A DNA stretch of 64,000 nucleotides from Limnoperna fortunei (taxonomy: Eukaryota; Mollusca; Bivalvia; Mytilida; Modiolidae): assembly GCA_944474755.1 (NCBI GenBank), contig OX104114.1, forward strand, positions 45,263,070 through 45,327,069, read 5' to 3'. Every line of letters begins with the position of its first letter. Position 1 is the stretch's first letter. The notes beneath the pieces were generated by a model that ran no database searches, had not been told where the DNA came from, and saw nothing but the letters and a program-made list of their open reading frames with translations. Shown here piece by piece: positions 11,352 to 21,785 of this stretch. Both the position numbers and the translations under genes were made by a program.

Positions 11352-11600
11352 CTGGCCTCGGTGGCCGAGTGGTTAAAGTAGTTCGTTTACTATTGATCAC
11401 GTGGTCTGTCAACACTGAGATTGCGGGTTCGAGTCTCACTGCAGGCAGTGTGCGCTCGACGCCAATCTTAATTGACAAGGATGGCCAGTTTTCCCACCGA
11501 AGGTCAGTGGTCCGGCTTTCGCTCCATTAACAACTGGACGACTTGGTATCACTAAAAATATGAAAGTGGTGTCAAACAATATTCAAATAAACGAAACACT
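11352..11600 (+). mobile_element. Bivalve tRNA-derived SINE
   Basis: The head reads GGCCTCGGTGGCCGAGTGG, with a TGGCCGAGTGG A box as in Ser/Leu tRNAs, and a GGTTCGAGTCT B box lies at 11426-11436. The body (GATCACGTGGTCTGTCAACACTG, CGACGCCAATCTTAATTGACA, GGCCAGTTTTCCCACCGAAGG) is the arrangement I associate with a widespread bivalve SINE. It ends near GTGTCAAACAA. A truncated relative lies at 3372-3530. Confidence 0.65.
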
Positions 11601-11649
11601 ATGTTTCTGTTATATCTTGCTCCGTGTTTGATTATTTTGATTGATTGAT

Positions 11650-12435
11650 GTTTAACGTCCAATGAGCATTTTCGAAGATACTTGTATCTCACCAATGATT
11701 GTGTTAACCTGTTAATGATATTGATAAGCAATGTTCCGTTTTAATCTTTATCAGTAGATGATTTAGTTGGGGGACTTAGAACGAAGGTGCGCCTCGAGTA
11801 ATATTTGTCAAAAAATGGGTAACGGGTAAAAACAAAACACCTAAAATTTGCGCACTTTTGAAGAACGGTAATCAGAAAAATTTAAAATGTATTTAAAGAA
11901 TAGTGACGATTCTATTACGATTCCACGAAACGTTCGGATTGTATTAAGCATCCCGTAACCACGGATTCTAAAGTAGGAAAGGTTTTACACTGATGTCGGT
12001 CGGTTTAATACAATAACCTCCCATAACAAGGGGATGGAGTATCACTTTACATTTTGTTTAACTTAGGGAACTAGAGTACAATAAATCATGCTTAAATCTA
12101 ACCTGGCGATGTCTCCGAAATTATGGCTTTTGTGAGAGCAATCAAACACAATAGCACTGAAAGAAGAAAGATTAAAAAATAACATATTATTTTCTGGAAG
12201 AAATTGAGATATAAAAAACTGCAAGTCTATGAGAAGTAACATTTACGCTATGTAAATTCTTCACGAAATTACGCTGATAATTCGGGCACTATATGTAACT
12301 GACTTGTAATTCGAAAAATATAAAAAAAATTACTAATTTACCTTTCAGTACGTGACACGCCATATTTTGCTGTCTAAATATACTGATAAGACGACTGACT
12401 TGTTATGTGTTATCTCTAAAAGGAATGCATAAATA
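11650..12435. other. Intergenic, nothing recognised
   Basis: Starts with a fragment of a SINE tail (TGATTGATGTTTAACGTCC, minus orientation, about 11,636-11,660). After that, no feature is visible. Confidence 0.35.
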
Positions 12436-12439
12436 GACA

Positions 12440-12720
12440 ATCACAGATATAGAGGACCAGTACAGGAATCAGTAAAATCTATCGACAATAACAGATATAG
12501 CATGGTCTGGGAACAGTAGACCAGTGTCATTACAGATCTGATAAAAATCTTTAGACAATAATAGATATAACATGCCCAGAGGTACATGAAGACTAGTCAA
12601 GTGACATGAACCTTAGAAATGAATATTGACAATAACATATTTAACATGGCCAGAGGACTATAGACTAGGACCAGTACATGCCTGCGAAAATGTATATAAA
12701 CAATATATTATTACATGAAT
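12440..12720. repeat. Degenerate tandem array, same family as at 47.2-48.4 kb
   Basis: About four units of roughly 70-80 bases share AGGACCAGTACA, then a variable spacer, TCTATAGACAATAACAGATATAACATGG and CAGAGGA. A further single unit lies near 13,260-13,310. The units are much diverged. Confidence 0.5.
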
Positions 12721-12735
12721 ATAATTTGCGTGTTT

Positions 12736-13030
12736 TTGATTGGTCTAAAAAGTACTTTCGGGTCACCTTAAATCGCAACAGTACTAAAATTGCATCAAAA
12801 TGTGGTTATTTTTGTCCGCTGCTCAAGTGGTCAAGAGGAATCCAATATTAACCTGTTCTCTAATCTGATTCATTTATAATATTTATTTGATTGGTCTAAA
12901 AGCAACTTTTGGGGTCATGTTAAATCGCAACAGTTCTAAGTGCATCTAAATATTGTTTTTATCTGATGCATTGCGGTCAAGCGGAATCCAATGTGGACCG
13001 TTTTCCAGATTTAATTCATTTACGCGTTGG
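12736..13030. repeat. Two-unit tandem repeat, period about 151 bases
   Basis: Both units begin TTGATTGGTCTAAAA, continue with GGGTCA...TTAAATCGCAACAGT and GGTCAAG-GGAATCCAAT, and end near GATT-ATTCATTTA. Confidence 0.55.
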
Positions 13031-13476
13031 AAACACAAAAATCTCCTGCATTAGCTGCTAATAGATGAAGATTTAAAGGTTTTGTTACTGTTATAAAACA
13101 GTTACTGACTGATATGCGATCGCTATCAGTAGTTCTCAACCCTCGATCACAATTGTATATGTACCTCACTTATCGGCTTGATCAATATTACATTTTCTCA
13201 TGATTAGAAATCCGACCTATATCAAATTCAGTAATTGTATAACAGATAAAGGACAAGGTAAACTAAGACCAGTACATGCCTGCATAAAGTCTATAGACAA
13301 TATACAATTATTAATAATTATTCTTTAGAGTTGGACATCCAGAAATGTCAACTAGCAAGGTTTGAAAATTCTCGAAGTTTACATATTAAGGAGTCGGTAT
13401 TTGTTGAATTAACCCGAGCAAATCAATATATATACAAAACATGCTTCTTTAGGGATAGGTTAATATTTATTGTGGT

Positions 13477-13788
13477 GTTGGGACCGGTGTAAAACGCAAT
13501 AGGACACTTTCTTTTTTTGTGCCTGAATTTACAATGGACTCCAAGTTTTGGTATTTTCAGCACCGATAGGACAAGATGTTTTTTCATAACAATATCATCA
13601 ATGAAAACATGACGTTTAATTCAAAACCAACATTCTGTAATCAAACACACAAATACTGAATTGTAAGCATATAATTATTCACTAAATAGGACATCCTCTT
13701 TTTTTATAATACATCTAATGTAGGACAATATAGGAGATAGGACATAGTCTTTTTCAAACATGATAATATGAAATGCACTGGTCCCAAC
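13477..13788. mobile_element. MITE-like element with GTTGGGACC termini
   Basis: GTTGGGACCGGTG at 13477-13489 and CACTGGTCCCAAC at 13776-13788 are inverted repeats (12 of 13). The interior contains repeated ATAGGACA motifs and no ORF. Confidence 0.5.
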
Positions 13789-13799
13789 CCCCCAATTAG

Positions 13800-14750
13800 A
13801 ATTAACCGGTTCCTTAATGACGTTTTTTCTCTTACATGTAACTCTGTGTGTTGTTTTTCAAATTTTGTTTTCCGGTAATTATTTGTAAATGTGAATAATG
13901 CAGGTCACACCCACGTTAAGTGCATGTTTTGCTTGCATTTTTTATTATCCATATTTTACCTCTTTTTTTACGAAAATCCAGTAGAAAAAATTTAGTTACG
14001 ATAACCTGTCTTATGTTTTATTCTATGTCTCTGTCGTTTTCTGGTTACAAACCGTCCTTGACTTTTGCTACCGGAATTTTACATAGTTAATCAACCATAT
14101 TTGTTTCTAAATGGACTTTACGTTGTTTTATAAAAGTTCGTCTGCTTTCGTGCCTTTTAATAATGGTATTCGTACAAACCGCGAGACTTTAACCGCATAA
14201 CTTCATACGACATTACCGGGAGGATATCGATTAGATACCTATTCGATTGTTCATATAACTTACGCTTCCTTTCTTATTTAAGTCAAATTTTACTATAGAA
14301 AATCGCCCTTTTAAAATCCCAAAACGCTGAATATCTCGAGGAAATAATAAGATGGACCATACGCGGTAAGCAGTTTTCATTTGTCACGCAAAAAACCGTC
14401 GCCAAAATAATAAATAATGATAGTTATTGGAAAATCAGACGGGTCAATATCGGTAAGTAGGAAAAAGTTTTATAACTGTTCCTCAATGCAATAAAAACAA
14501 TAATAAATGAAGCCAATCGCAAATACAGTACCACAAATTCGAACAGCACGTTGACCATGGTACGTCCCAGTAAAATGGATACCGTCCTCGTCTTCGGCTG
14601 GTTTCATATCAATATTCTTAGTCCATACAATGGCTCATGTAATTTCGTGACAAAAACGTCAGTATAATTCACTATTGGTTAGTAAATGTAGAAATGTTAT
14701 AAAAAAATTAATTTTTCTTGTTCTATTACTATTGCTGTATATGGTTATTT
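13800..14750. other. Intergenic, nothing recognised
   Basis: No exon-like segment, SINE head or inverted repeat was found. Confidence 0.35.
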
Positions 14751-15029
14751 GTAAGGGGTTTAATAGCTAAACTCACAGAGCTGCTCAGTGCCTCACCACA
14801 AGTGAATAGAGCAGACCTCGCTAGGAAGTTTTCAAGTTAGAATACAGAAAGCTTTACTGCAGCCCAAAAAGGGTAACATGATTTGAAGGCGCTATACATT
14901 CCTTTTAAAATAAAAACCTTTTTGGTAGTTTTCGAAAAAAGTAGACCCACTGTATCCGCTATTTGACTGTATTTATCTGTCTGTTCCCAAATTGTCCACA
15001 CGGTTTCAAACGTCCCAACCCCCACCCCT

Positions 15030-15595
15030 TTTAAAGATTTAGAAAAAGATTAGTCGCGTTATATCCGCTACATATGGCAAAAGGATAAACTTTCCTTCCT
15101 TATCAATCACTCAACACTTTTGTAGCAGTCAAATTTGTTTTATTGATTTAATTGAGAAATATTTCATTTGAGCACGAATATATACTGATTTTAAGATGTG
15201 TTCGCCCTTTATGCTAAATATTTGTCCCCGAGCTATAGCATAAAGGGCCAACCCATGATAAAATCAGTATATATTTGTGTCCGCAATGAATTATTTCGAT
15301 TCAAATAGGACATATAAATTGACTTTTATCAACACCGTAACCTATAAGTAGCAGGCCTTGCCGGCCAATTGGGATACAAAGTTGGTTGTGACGTCGTTAC
15401 AACATGTGAAAATCTTACTTTGACGTCCTTAGGGTGTTGATCGTTTATGACGTTGATTAGCAGTATATACTCGTTTAACACTGGCGTGGACTCAAAGCGT
15501 TTTAGACATGTCATATAAGAATGTATGTTAACTGCTCGCGTCCTGAATTTACCCGAATACAGCTGGTTGGTTGTTAAGCAGTAATCAATCAATTA
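15030..15595 (+). mobile_element. Degenerate SINE with AATC tail, interrupted by a hairpin element
   Basis: The body around 15,030-15,140 (TATATCCGCTACA...CAATCACTCAACAC...GCAGTCAAATTTG) follows the copies at 16,640 and 33,880. The tail near 15,540 reads CGTCCTGAATTTACC...AGTAATCAATCAATTA. Between them lies the hairpin listed next, which probably inserted into it. Confidence 0.4.
15174..15285. mobile_element. Palindromic element
   Basis: GAATATATACTGATTTTA is mirrored by TAAAATCAGTATATATT, and nested inside, GCCCTTTATGCTA is mirrored by TAGCATAAAGGGC. The loop contains GAGCTATAGC. A similar design lies at 55,275-55,395. Confidence 0.5.
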
Positions 15596-15599
15596 AGAC

Positions 15600-16015
15600 C
15601 AGTGGGTCAAAACTTGTATGGATCCCTATAATGTTTTGAGGTTTTACAATTGTGTCCATGGCCATGTTGTTTACTTTACTGTATTTGTAATTTGTCAGTA
15701 ATTTGGTTATGTTAATTTTATGAGTTTTGTGGGTCTGTCTTTATTGATTATTGAATTGTGATGTACTGCCTTAAATGTAATGATTTATGTTCGTTTAGAT
15801 ATATAATATTTGTGTACTGACTATAGATAAAAAACAATAAAATGACGAGGCAGAAACAAGGAAAGGCGATGCTCTTTCTTTCGTGTCGAGTAATTGCACT
15901 ATGTTTATGGAAATACATTGATATTCTATTTATCTTCTGAACGATATTAACACAAATGCTCCACAATTTTGTAATTTATGTTACATTTACACGAGTTCAA
16001 TAAATTCGAGCCCAT
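15600..16015. other. Intergenic, nothing recognised
   Basis: No clear feature. It lies just downstream of the 3' flank of the EF-hand gene. Confidence 0.3.
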
Positions 16016-16369
16016 ATCGGGCAATTACACATGGCGCATTTTTATTGTGAATAACCTTTAAGTGCGTTGAAATCAATTTTAGCCACAGGAATCAATTATG
16101 ACGTCACATTTTTGGCATAAACTGTGACTGACTGTATATCACAAAATATAAAGTCGTTACATTTAAACTGCTTTAAAAGGACGATTGAGGGACACACATT
16201 TTTGTAATAGCGTATACAAACTCCTGCGGTTGCTACATGTATATATATATATAATATATAGAAACAAATCATTCATTAAAGTACCATATACGACATATGC
16301 ATTAATCCGGCAGGTGAAAGCATCGATGAGCAGGATATTTATATAAAAGCGAACATATTGCAATCAATA

Positions 16370-16375
16370 TTTATT
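16370..16375 (-). terminator. Poly(A) signal of the EF-hand gene
   Basis: AATAAA on the minus strand, about 90 bases after the stop codon. The surrounding 3' flank (about 16,020-16,460) is also conserved beside the relic exon 3 at 53,590. Confidence 0.5.
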
Positions 16376-16462
16376 TCTACATATAGTCAGGTTTCAAAAC
16401 ATGAATCTGAACAAAACAAAACTGAAATTATGCCAATCATATATATCTCAATCTCCAGATCT

Positions 16463-16497
16463 TTACAATCCTCCACTTTCTGCCAAAGACTTGAACT
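16463..16497 (-). CDS. EF-hand gene, coding exon 3
   Basis: Preceded on the minus strand by TTATTATTATTTACAG. It supplies the last two bases of the Glu codon at position 12 of EF loop 2, then ten codons and TAA. Confidence 0.75.
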
Positions 16498-19400
16498 CTG
16501 TAAATAATAATAATTATTATTGTTATTGTTATTCTAAAGAAATATTTCCCATAGATAATCCATATACTAAAAAAAACGTGCAATATATTTTTATGTTTTA
16601 CTTTTGCCTCCTTCTGCTTCATAAATTCTAGGACCATACTTGAAGAGTTCCCAGCTCGACCCACAGAGCAACCCAGCGCGTCCCAGGATGGCGAGTAAAG
16701 TAGACCCTCTCGTTGGTGGGTTGACAGGTCATAATACGGAAAACATGGCCAGGACCGTAGTGGGTAAAGTGTTAGGAGAGTGCCACGCTCCTTGCACTTT
16801 AAAGACCCTGTTGTAGGTTTCGAAAAAGAATTGGCTCATTGTAGCCGCTACAAAAAGCTAAATTCTCTTCTCCTATCCAATACTCCATATGTTTTTAATG
16901 GCAGTTAAAAATTTGTTCCCTGTGACTCATCTCAGCCCGTTTTCCGATGGTTTATTGTTTATTAACTTGTTCTCGTCCTGAATATAGCTGATAGGCTGCT
17001 TGCAGGATGTAAAACCAACATCTAATTAATAAATCAATCAATCAATCAAGGTTCATAAATATCCGTAAAAAATACAGGTGCTTTTCCGAACATCGATTTT
17101 CATATTTTACGCTTGGTCGTCTTTTAACCTTAAGTCAATAGTATCGTTGATTGAAGTAAAGAAATGGATTTTTAATCAGCAGAAAAAGAAAACAAATGCA
17201 CAGAAACTAGAAATTATTAAAAAAATATATGTCTTTTCATGTTTTAGTAGCACATCTTTACAAAATGTAAATGTAAAAATCAATTAGACCCATATAATAA
17301 AAAAATATAATAATAATAATAATAATAATAATAAGTATTATAGTCTGTTGTGTAGTTACATTTGTATAGCTTGAATAGTTTTATAAATGCAGGATACGAT
17401 TTTTATACGTGAAATCTGAAATGTTATTGATACCATGCGAATTTATTAACACTAAATATAAACTGTTCAAAAAAGTTTTACTTGGTGTAATGTGAGTCTT
17501 TAAAAGTACATGTCAATTACATCGCCATGAAACTTGGCTAACGTTTTTCACTCGTCCTTGGTGGTTAATCAACCGCTAAGTAAAACTGTACAAAGGACAA
17601 GGTTTTTATCTTAAATTCACCATAACGTTGATTGATTGATTGATTGATTGGATGTTTTCTTTACGCCCAGCGATCAGCAATTTAGTTATATTAAGAACGA
17701 GAACAAGTTAAAAAAAAAATAAATCAACAGAAATGTGAGTGGAATGGGACACAAGGAAAACCATTTTGCCACAGGAAAATTATGGTGTAATGGGTATGGG
17801 CAGCAAATTTAGCCTTTTGTAGCGGATACAATGAGCCTACTCTTTTACGAAATCTACAAAGGTGGTCTTTGCCGTGCTAGGATTGTGGCACTCTCCAAAC
17901 ACGTTACCCACTACGGTCCGCGGCCAGGCTGTCTGTATTATGAACCGACAACCGCCAACGAGAGGGTCTAACTTATCCGCACCGAGGATGCTCTGGGCTG
18001 CTCTGTAGGTCGAGCACCGGGACCCATCCCAGCATGACCCCAGCATCATAACGGTTCTATACTGCTTCTATAATATTGTCACTGGCCTCTTCAGTCCAGA
18101 GTATCCCAAAGTGAGATTTTAGAAACGTAAATCAGAACATAATTTCTCGGCTGTGGAACAGAGTCCAGCAGACTGATTTGACTAATGACCGTCAAAGAAT
18201 TGGGCGACCTCACATAACGACTCCTGGTCAAATTCGCTACATCCGTGTCTTTTATCTACGGAACTAACTTCCACTATACTACATTAAACCCAGAAGGCCG
18301 TATTTTGAGCAGTTTTGACAGAGTTAGACAGACGAGAAAAAGTTCAATGGTGCAACAGGTTGAGGGGATGGACATTCCGCAACTGACATATAATCTGTTT
18401 CATCGATGAGTTCCGTTCTCTGCTACAGAAACGTGATGGTAGATTCCGTGTATACAGGCGCAGGAATGAACATTTTTCTTCCCTCTGTGTCCAGGTAACG
18501 TCATGATGTGGGCAGAGATCTCTTATGACCGTAAAACAGAACTGATATATGTCCCAGTCAAGACCAAATTCTACTTAATGCGCGTAATTGACCGACAGAA
18601 GGAGTTGTTCCATCAGCACAATGCCAGGCTTCACAGCCGCTTAACAAGAGACAATCTTGAGCAGAACAACATTAATATGCTAGTATGACCTACTAAATCA
18701 AAGTATTTGAATCCAATTGAACATTCATGGGCCCAGCTGTAAAACCATGTACGCTGGCGTCAACCTCTGCCTCAGATCCGCGATCAGCTCCGTCAAATAT
18801 TGCAACAGAAATGCCATACAATTCCATGTAATAACGTATTACTAAGAACCCTGTTTGACTCTATGCTGAGGAGATGCAAAGAACTGTTCGAGGACAAGAA
18901 AAATATTAAATCTTCCTTCTTGTAGCCAACTTTAAAATGTTGCCTCGTTTTAAATGTTTGTGAACTATACATGTCGCTGGGAGTTATCTTCTTTCCAACA
19001 AAAACAAACTTTTATGTGCGTGGATGGGGAGAATTCATTATCGTACACAACTTTTATCGTTCTTATCAAGACCCGTATTTTATTCCACACTTAACAAAAA
19101 GCATACAAATAAATATAAATATATTTTGATGCAGTAAAATTATTTAAGGAAAATACTTTATTAGGAAAAAAATCACAGTTCTATTACAGACAAGAGAATG
19201 GTTTGCTCTTACGACCATACAAATGCAGGAATCGACAGTCAATACATACCATTTATTTCTAATTGTGAATTTCCGTTAGTGTCTACCACCCCCATAGCCA
19301 TGATAAATGCTTCTTTCCACTGGTCATAAGTTAGTCCAAGTTGTGGCAGGTTAGAAGAATAAAAGTTGGCAAACTCATGTGCAGTTATATGTCCATCCTT

Positions 19401-20578
19401 GTTGCCATCAATCCAGTCAAATGCCATTTGCACATGCGCAGGTACATCTCTTTTCATCGCTCCTCTTTTTTGCACCATCTGAAGTTTGTTAAAGAATAGT
19501 TGTAAGTCTTAAAATTAGCATTTATATTCAGTAATTGTTTTTGTGTAATAAAAACTTCCAGATTTTGTCAACGTTTTGACCACAACTGACCTTTTTTTAA
19601 CACAAACAAAGAATTCTTTTGAAATGACTTTCTTTTTTTCACTACAGTCAACACGAAACAAAAACAAGAAAATTTCATTTATCTATGTAATAAGTATTAT
19701 AGAATGCATTTACAGCCAACATCGTTAACAATTACATGTTGCCTTAACATTTTTTTATTTTAATTTATTTACTTATATTTTTTGGCTTGTTGTTTAAAAA
19801 GACACGTTTTTCGTCTTTAATTAGACTAGGACTTAAAATCCAAATGATAGATACGTAAACTTTCAAAAATTGACAATAATAATTTCTGCCCTATTGATCA
19901 TTACTTATATAATAATGTTGTGTTTAGCATTCACTATGCTAAACTAGTGGCCAGTGTTGAAGACATAGTGCACGACCCGAAGGGGATAGTGGCCAGTGTT
20001 AAAGACATAGTGCACAACCCTGGCCACTATTTTGGCATAGTGAATGATAAACACAACATTATTATAATTATTATACTGCTTGTCTTGACTTGGAAAATTA
20101 TAACAAGAAGAAAAATAGGGCATTAATGGAACATTAAATGATACCCCTCCACGTGGTGATGTAAAGTATCCACCCCGCCCATTCGCGTGAATTACAATTG
20201 ATTTACGTCAAAATCAATAGTTTTCTTAGGCAGGTGGAGAAACTATGAGGGCATAGTGCACAGAGAAATATATGTCAAAATAGTAAAATATTTCTATTTA
20301 AGGACATTCTTACAGAAAGTATAATAATAATTACTAAATTAAATAAAACCTTACAGACTACCAAGAACTATTCAACAACTTATCTTAAATTTGAACCAAA
20401 TAACGCGTTAAACTCAGTCTGGTAACAAAATTGTCAAAATTACGTAATAAGAAAATTTTCTACCAACCTGGACTGTGCGGTCAATGGCATTCTTCAAAAT
20501 TGATGTTTCCGTTGTCAGTATGGCTGGAAATGCAAATCCAAGCGTTGCAACAATCACACAAGCAAAAAGTAGTTTCAT
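16463..20578 (-). CDS. Secreted two-EF-hand calcium-binding protein (three coding exons)
   Basis: Coding exons on the minus strand are 20468-20578, 19250-19478 and 16463-16497, giving 124 residues. The introns (989 and 2752 bases) are GT-AG and the reading frame is kept across both. Residues 1-17 or so (MKLLFACVIVATLGFAF) form a signal peptide, so the product is probably secreted. EF-hand loop 1 is DGNKDGHITAHE (residues 61-72). Loop 2 is DTNGNSQLEINE (103-114), and its essential last Glu is completed only by splicing exon 2 to exon 3. The C terminus is EFKSLAESGGL. A TATA box and 5' UTR exon lie upstream. I infer a small extracellular Ca2+-binding protein; the tissue and partner are unknown. 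The loops have Asn at positions 3 or 5, so affinity may be modest. Three broken paralogues lie at 36.1, 44.5 and 53.6-54.3 kb. The exon chain was read by eye. Confidence 0.8.
16640..17049 (+). mobile_element. SINE with AATC tail (plus strand), in intron 2
   Basis: Shares with the inverted copy at 17,637-18,052 the motifs GTAGACCCTCTCGTTGG, ATAATACGGA, ACCGTAGTGGGTAA, GAGAGTGCCACGCTC, GGCTCATTGTAGCCGCTACAAAA and the tail CTCGTCCTGAATATAGCTGATAGGCTGC, ending in (AATC)n. It lies in intron 2 of the EF-hand gene, antisense to it. Confidence 0.6.
17307..17334. repeat. (TAA)n microsatellite
   Basis: An uninterrupted run of about nine TAA triplets. Confidence 0.85.
17637..18052 (-). mobile_element. 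SINE with AATC tail (minus strand), in intron 2
   Basis: Reverse-oriented copy of the element at 16,640. It begins with (ATTG)n at its low-coordinate end, which is the 3' tail, and ends near GGTCGAGCACCGGGACCC. Together with the plus-strand copy it forms long inverted arms in one intron. Confidence 0.6.
18060..18925 (+). pseudogene. Degenerate Tc1/mariner transposase
   Basis: Translation in shifting frames gives the landmarks of a Tc1-type transposase: an arginine-rich GRPRIT-like segment near 18,200; VMMWAEISYDRKTELIYVP from 18,503; a copy of the FQQDNARPH block as FHQHNARLHSR (about 18,610-18,640); the DFLQQNNI block as DNLEQNNINML; and KYLNPIEHSWAQL with the NPIEH signature (18,700-18,740), followed by a charged C terminus. 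The Asp of the QDNA motif has become His, and several frameshifts and stops break the gene, so it is dead. Terminal inverted repeats were not identified. It sits in intron 2 of the EF-hand gene, directly beside the minus-strand SINE. Confidence 0.75.
19250..19478 (-). CDS. EF-hand gene, coding exon 2
   Basis: Acceptor AACTTCAG precedes ATGGTGC; the donor is GTATGT at 19244-19249. It encodes residues 38-113: the whole of EF-hand 1, the linker and eleven of the twelve positions of EF loop 2. This exon is absent from all three paralogous relics. Confidence 0.8.
19911..20063. mobile_element. Palindromic MITE in intron 1
   Basis: AATAATGTTGTGTTTA (19911-19926) is repeated exactly inverted at 20048-20063. 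The arms continue imperfectly as GCATTCACTATGC / GCATAGTGAATG and ACTAGTGGCCAGTG / CTGGCCACTA. An internal direct repeat GGCCAGTGTT-AAGACATAGTGCAC occurs twice. The corresponding introns at 35.9 and 44.4 kb lack the element. The 68-residue frame through it is a by-product. Confidence 0.65.
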
Positions 20579-20608
20579 CTTTATACAATGGCCTGTCTTA
20601 ATGTCTTG
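20468..20608 (-). CDS. EF-hand gene, coding exon 1 with 5' UTR part
   Basis: ATG is at 20576-20578 (minus). The exon probably starts at 20608 after the acceptor TTTTTATAG, giving 30 bases of 5' UTR, and ends at CAG before GTTGGTAG. It encodes the signal peptide and the first residues of the mature protein (37 codons). Confidence 0.75.
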
Positions 20609-20664
20609 CTATAAAAATGAAAATAAAATTAGATTAGCTTCCTTAACTATGTGTAGTGTAACTT

Positions 20665-20790
20665 TAATCAAACGGCTTGACAACTACTGTTGATTTTATA
20701 AAGGCTAAAGTTTGGCACCTACTATTGCTTTTATGAAGGCTAGGGTTTTGCGACTAGAACTGCCCTTATGACGGCTATGTTGGTTGCTAA
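20665..20790 (-). repeat. Short minisatellite in the 5' UTR intron (about three units)
   Basis: Units of about 38 bases read TTTGGCAACTACTATTGCTTTTATGAAGGCTAAGG with variation. The same array is expanded to about seven units in the relics at 36.2 and 44.7 kb. Confidence 0.6.
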
Positions 20791-21041
20791 AGCAATTACT
20801 TATATATTACATTTTATTTACTACATACGGCAATTGTTTAAACAACGAATAATTTCGAATCTTCAATAACAATCAGAAGAAGCTTTGCACTTAACATGTA
20901 TTTAAGGGGCTGGACGAAATGATCCTTTCAAAATAAATATCTTAATTTGTTTTCGATAAATACAGACAAATAAAGAACAGAATAATTCAAAACAATGAAA
21001 AAGTTGGAGTGAAATACACTAACTTTAACATGCGTACTTAC

Positions 21042-21097
21042 CAAAGTTATAATAAAAGTTTTCTTGTGAGCTACAAATCCTCTCCCTGGTTATATAG
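21042..21097 (-). promoter_or_regulatory. TATA promoter and 5' UTR exon of the EF-hand gene
   Basis: On the minus strand, GCTATATAACC (TATA box, about 21090-21097) is followed some 50 bases later by the donor TTTG|GTAAGTACG (GTAAGT at 21036-21041). This implies a very short first exon, roughly 21042-21065, that is non-coding and spliced to 20608. The same TATA plus donor arrangement is conserved in the paralogues at 36.9 and 45.3 kb and, with a damaged donor, at 55.0 kb, which supports its function. Confidence 0.6.
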
Positions 21098-21597
21098 CGC
21101 GAAGGAAAAGGTCAAAATAAAGTACAACCGATTACGACTCATTGACATATCCAATTTTTATAGTTCAAAGGGATTTAAATACACCATACAATAATTTATT
21201 ACATTTTAAATTTTACTCTAATAACTCAAAATAACAATAATAGTTGGCAAATTTCAAATTGTAATTTTAACATTTTAAAAGTAATTTCTATTAACTACGG
21301 TACTTCAAAATACAGATTTTACACCCACTTATATAGCGTGAAACAATCATGTCACAAAAAGAAAAAAACAAAAATAACTATATTTAACCATATTACAATA
21401 TCATATAAATAACGCGAAAGCTGTGGAGCCATAATGGGGTTAATTTCTTACAATTAGAATTTTAAAAAATACAGTGCTGTGACTTTTCTGATTGTATTTA
21501 TTTATTTATTTATTATATATTAAACTGTTGGTTGCTTCAGTATTCGAGTGAAATTAATGTATAGTTGCTTCACATCAAGTGGGTACACAGCAAATTT

Positions 21598-21785
21598 TTC
21601 AACGCATGTTTTACATATGAAAAAACATACGTTAACCATATGTTAGAGAACGTATGGTAAACGGAAATTTAACACCCATACGTTTACTATACGTTTGAAA
21701 ACATACGTTTAACGCATGATGTTAATGGCAACCATACGTTCAGTGAACGCATGTAAAACGCCTGTTTTACTTATAAGTAAAATTC
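21598..21785. repeat. Cluster of CATACGTT / CGTATG motifs
   Basis: At least eight direct and inverted copies of a CATACGTT/AACGTATG or CGCATGTTTTAC word occur in 190 bases. A related cluster lies at about 30,590-30,700 and again at 38,930-39,040. Confidence 0.5.

Noticed and set aside
16401..16631. Plus-strand 76-codon frame
   Set aside because: It is antisense to exon 3 and the 3' flank of the EF-hand gene and is rich in Asn and Tyr from an AT-rich repeat.
19920..20126. 68-codon frame with an internal repeat and hydrophobic C terminus
   Set aside because: The repeat and frame result from the palindromic MITE in intron 1.
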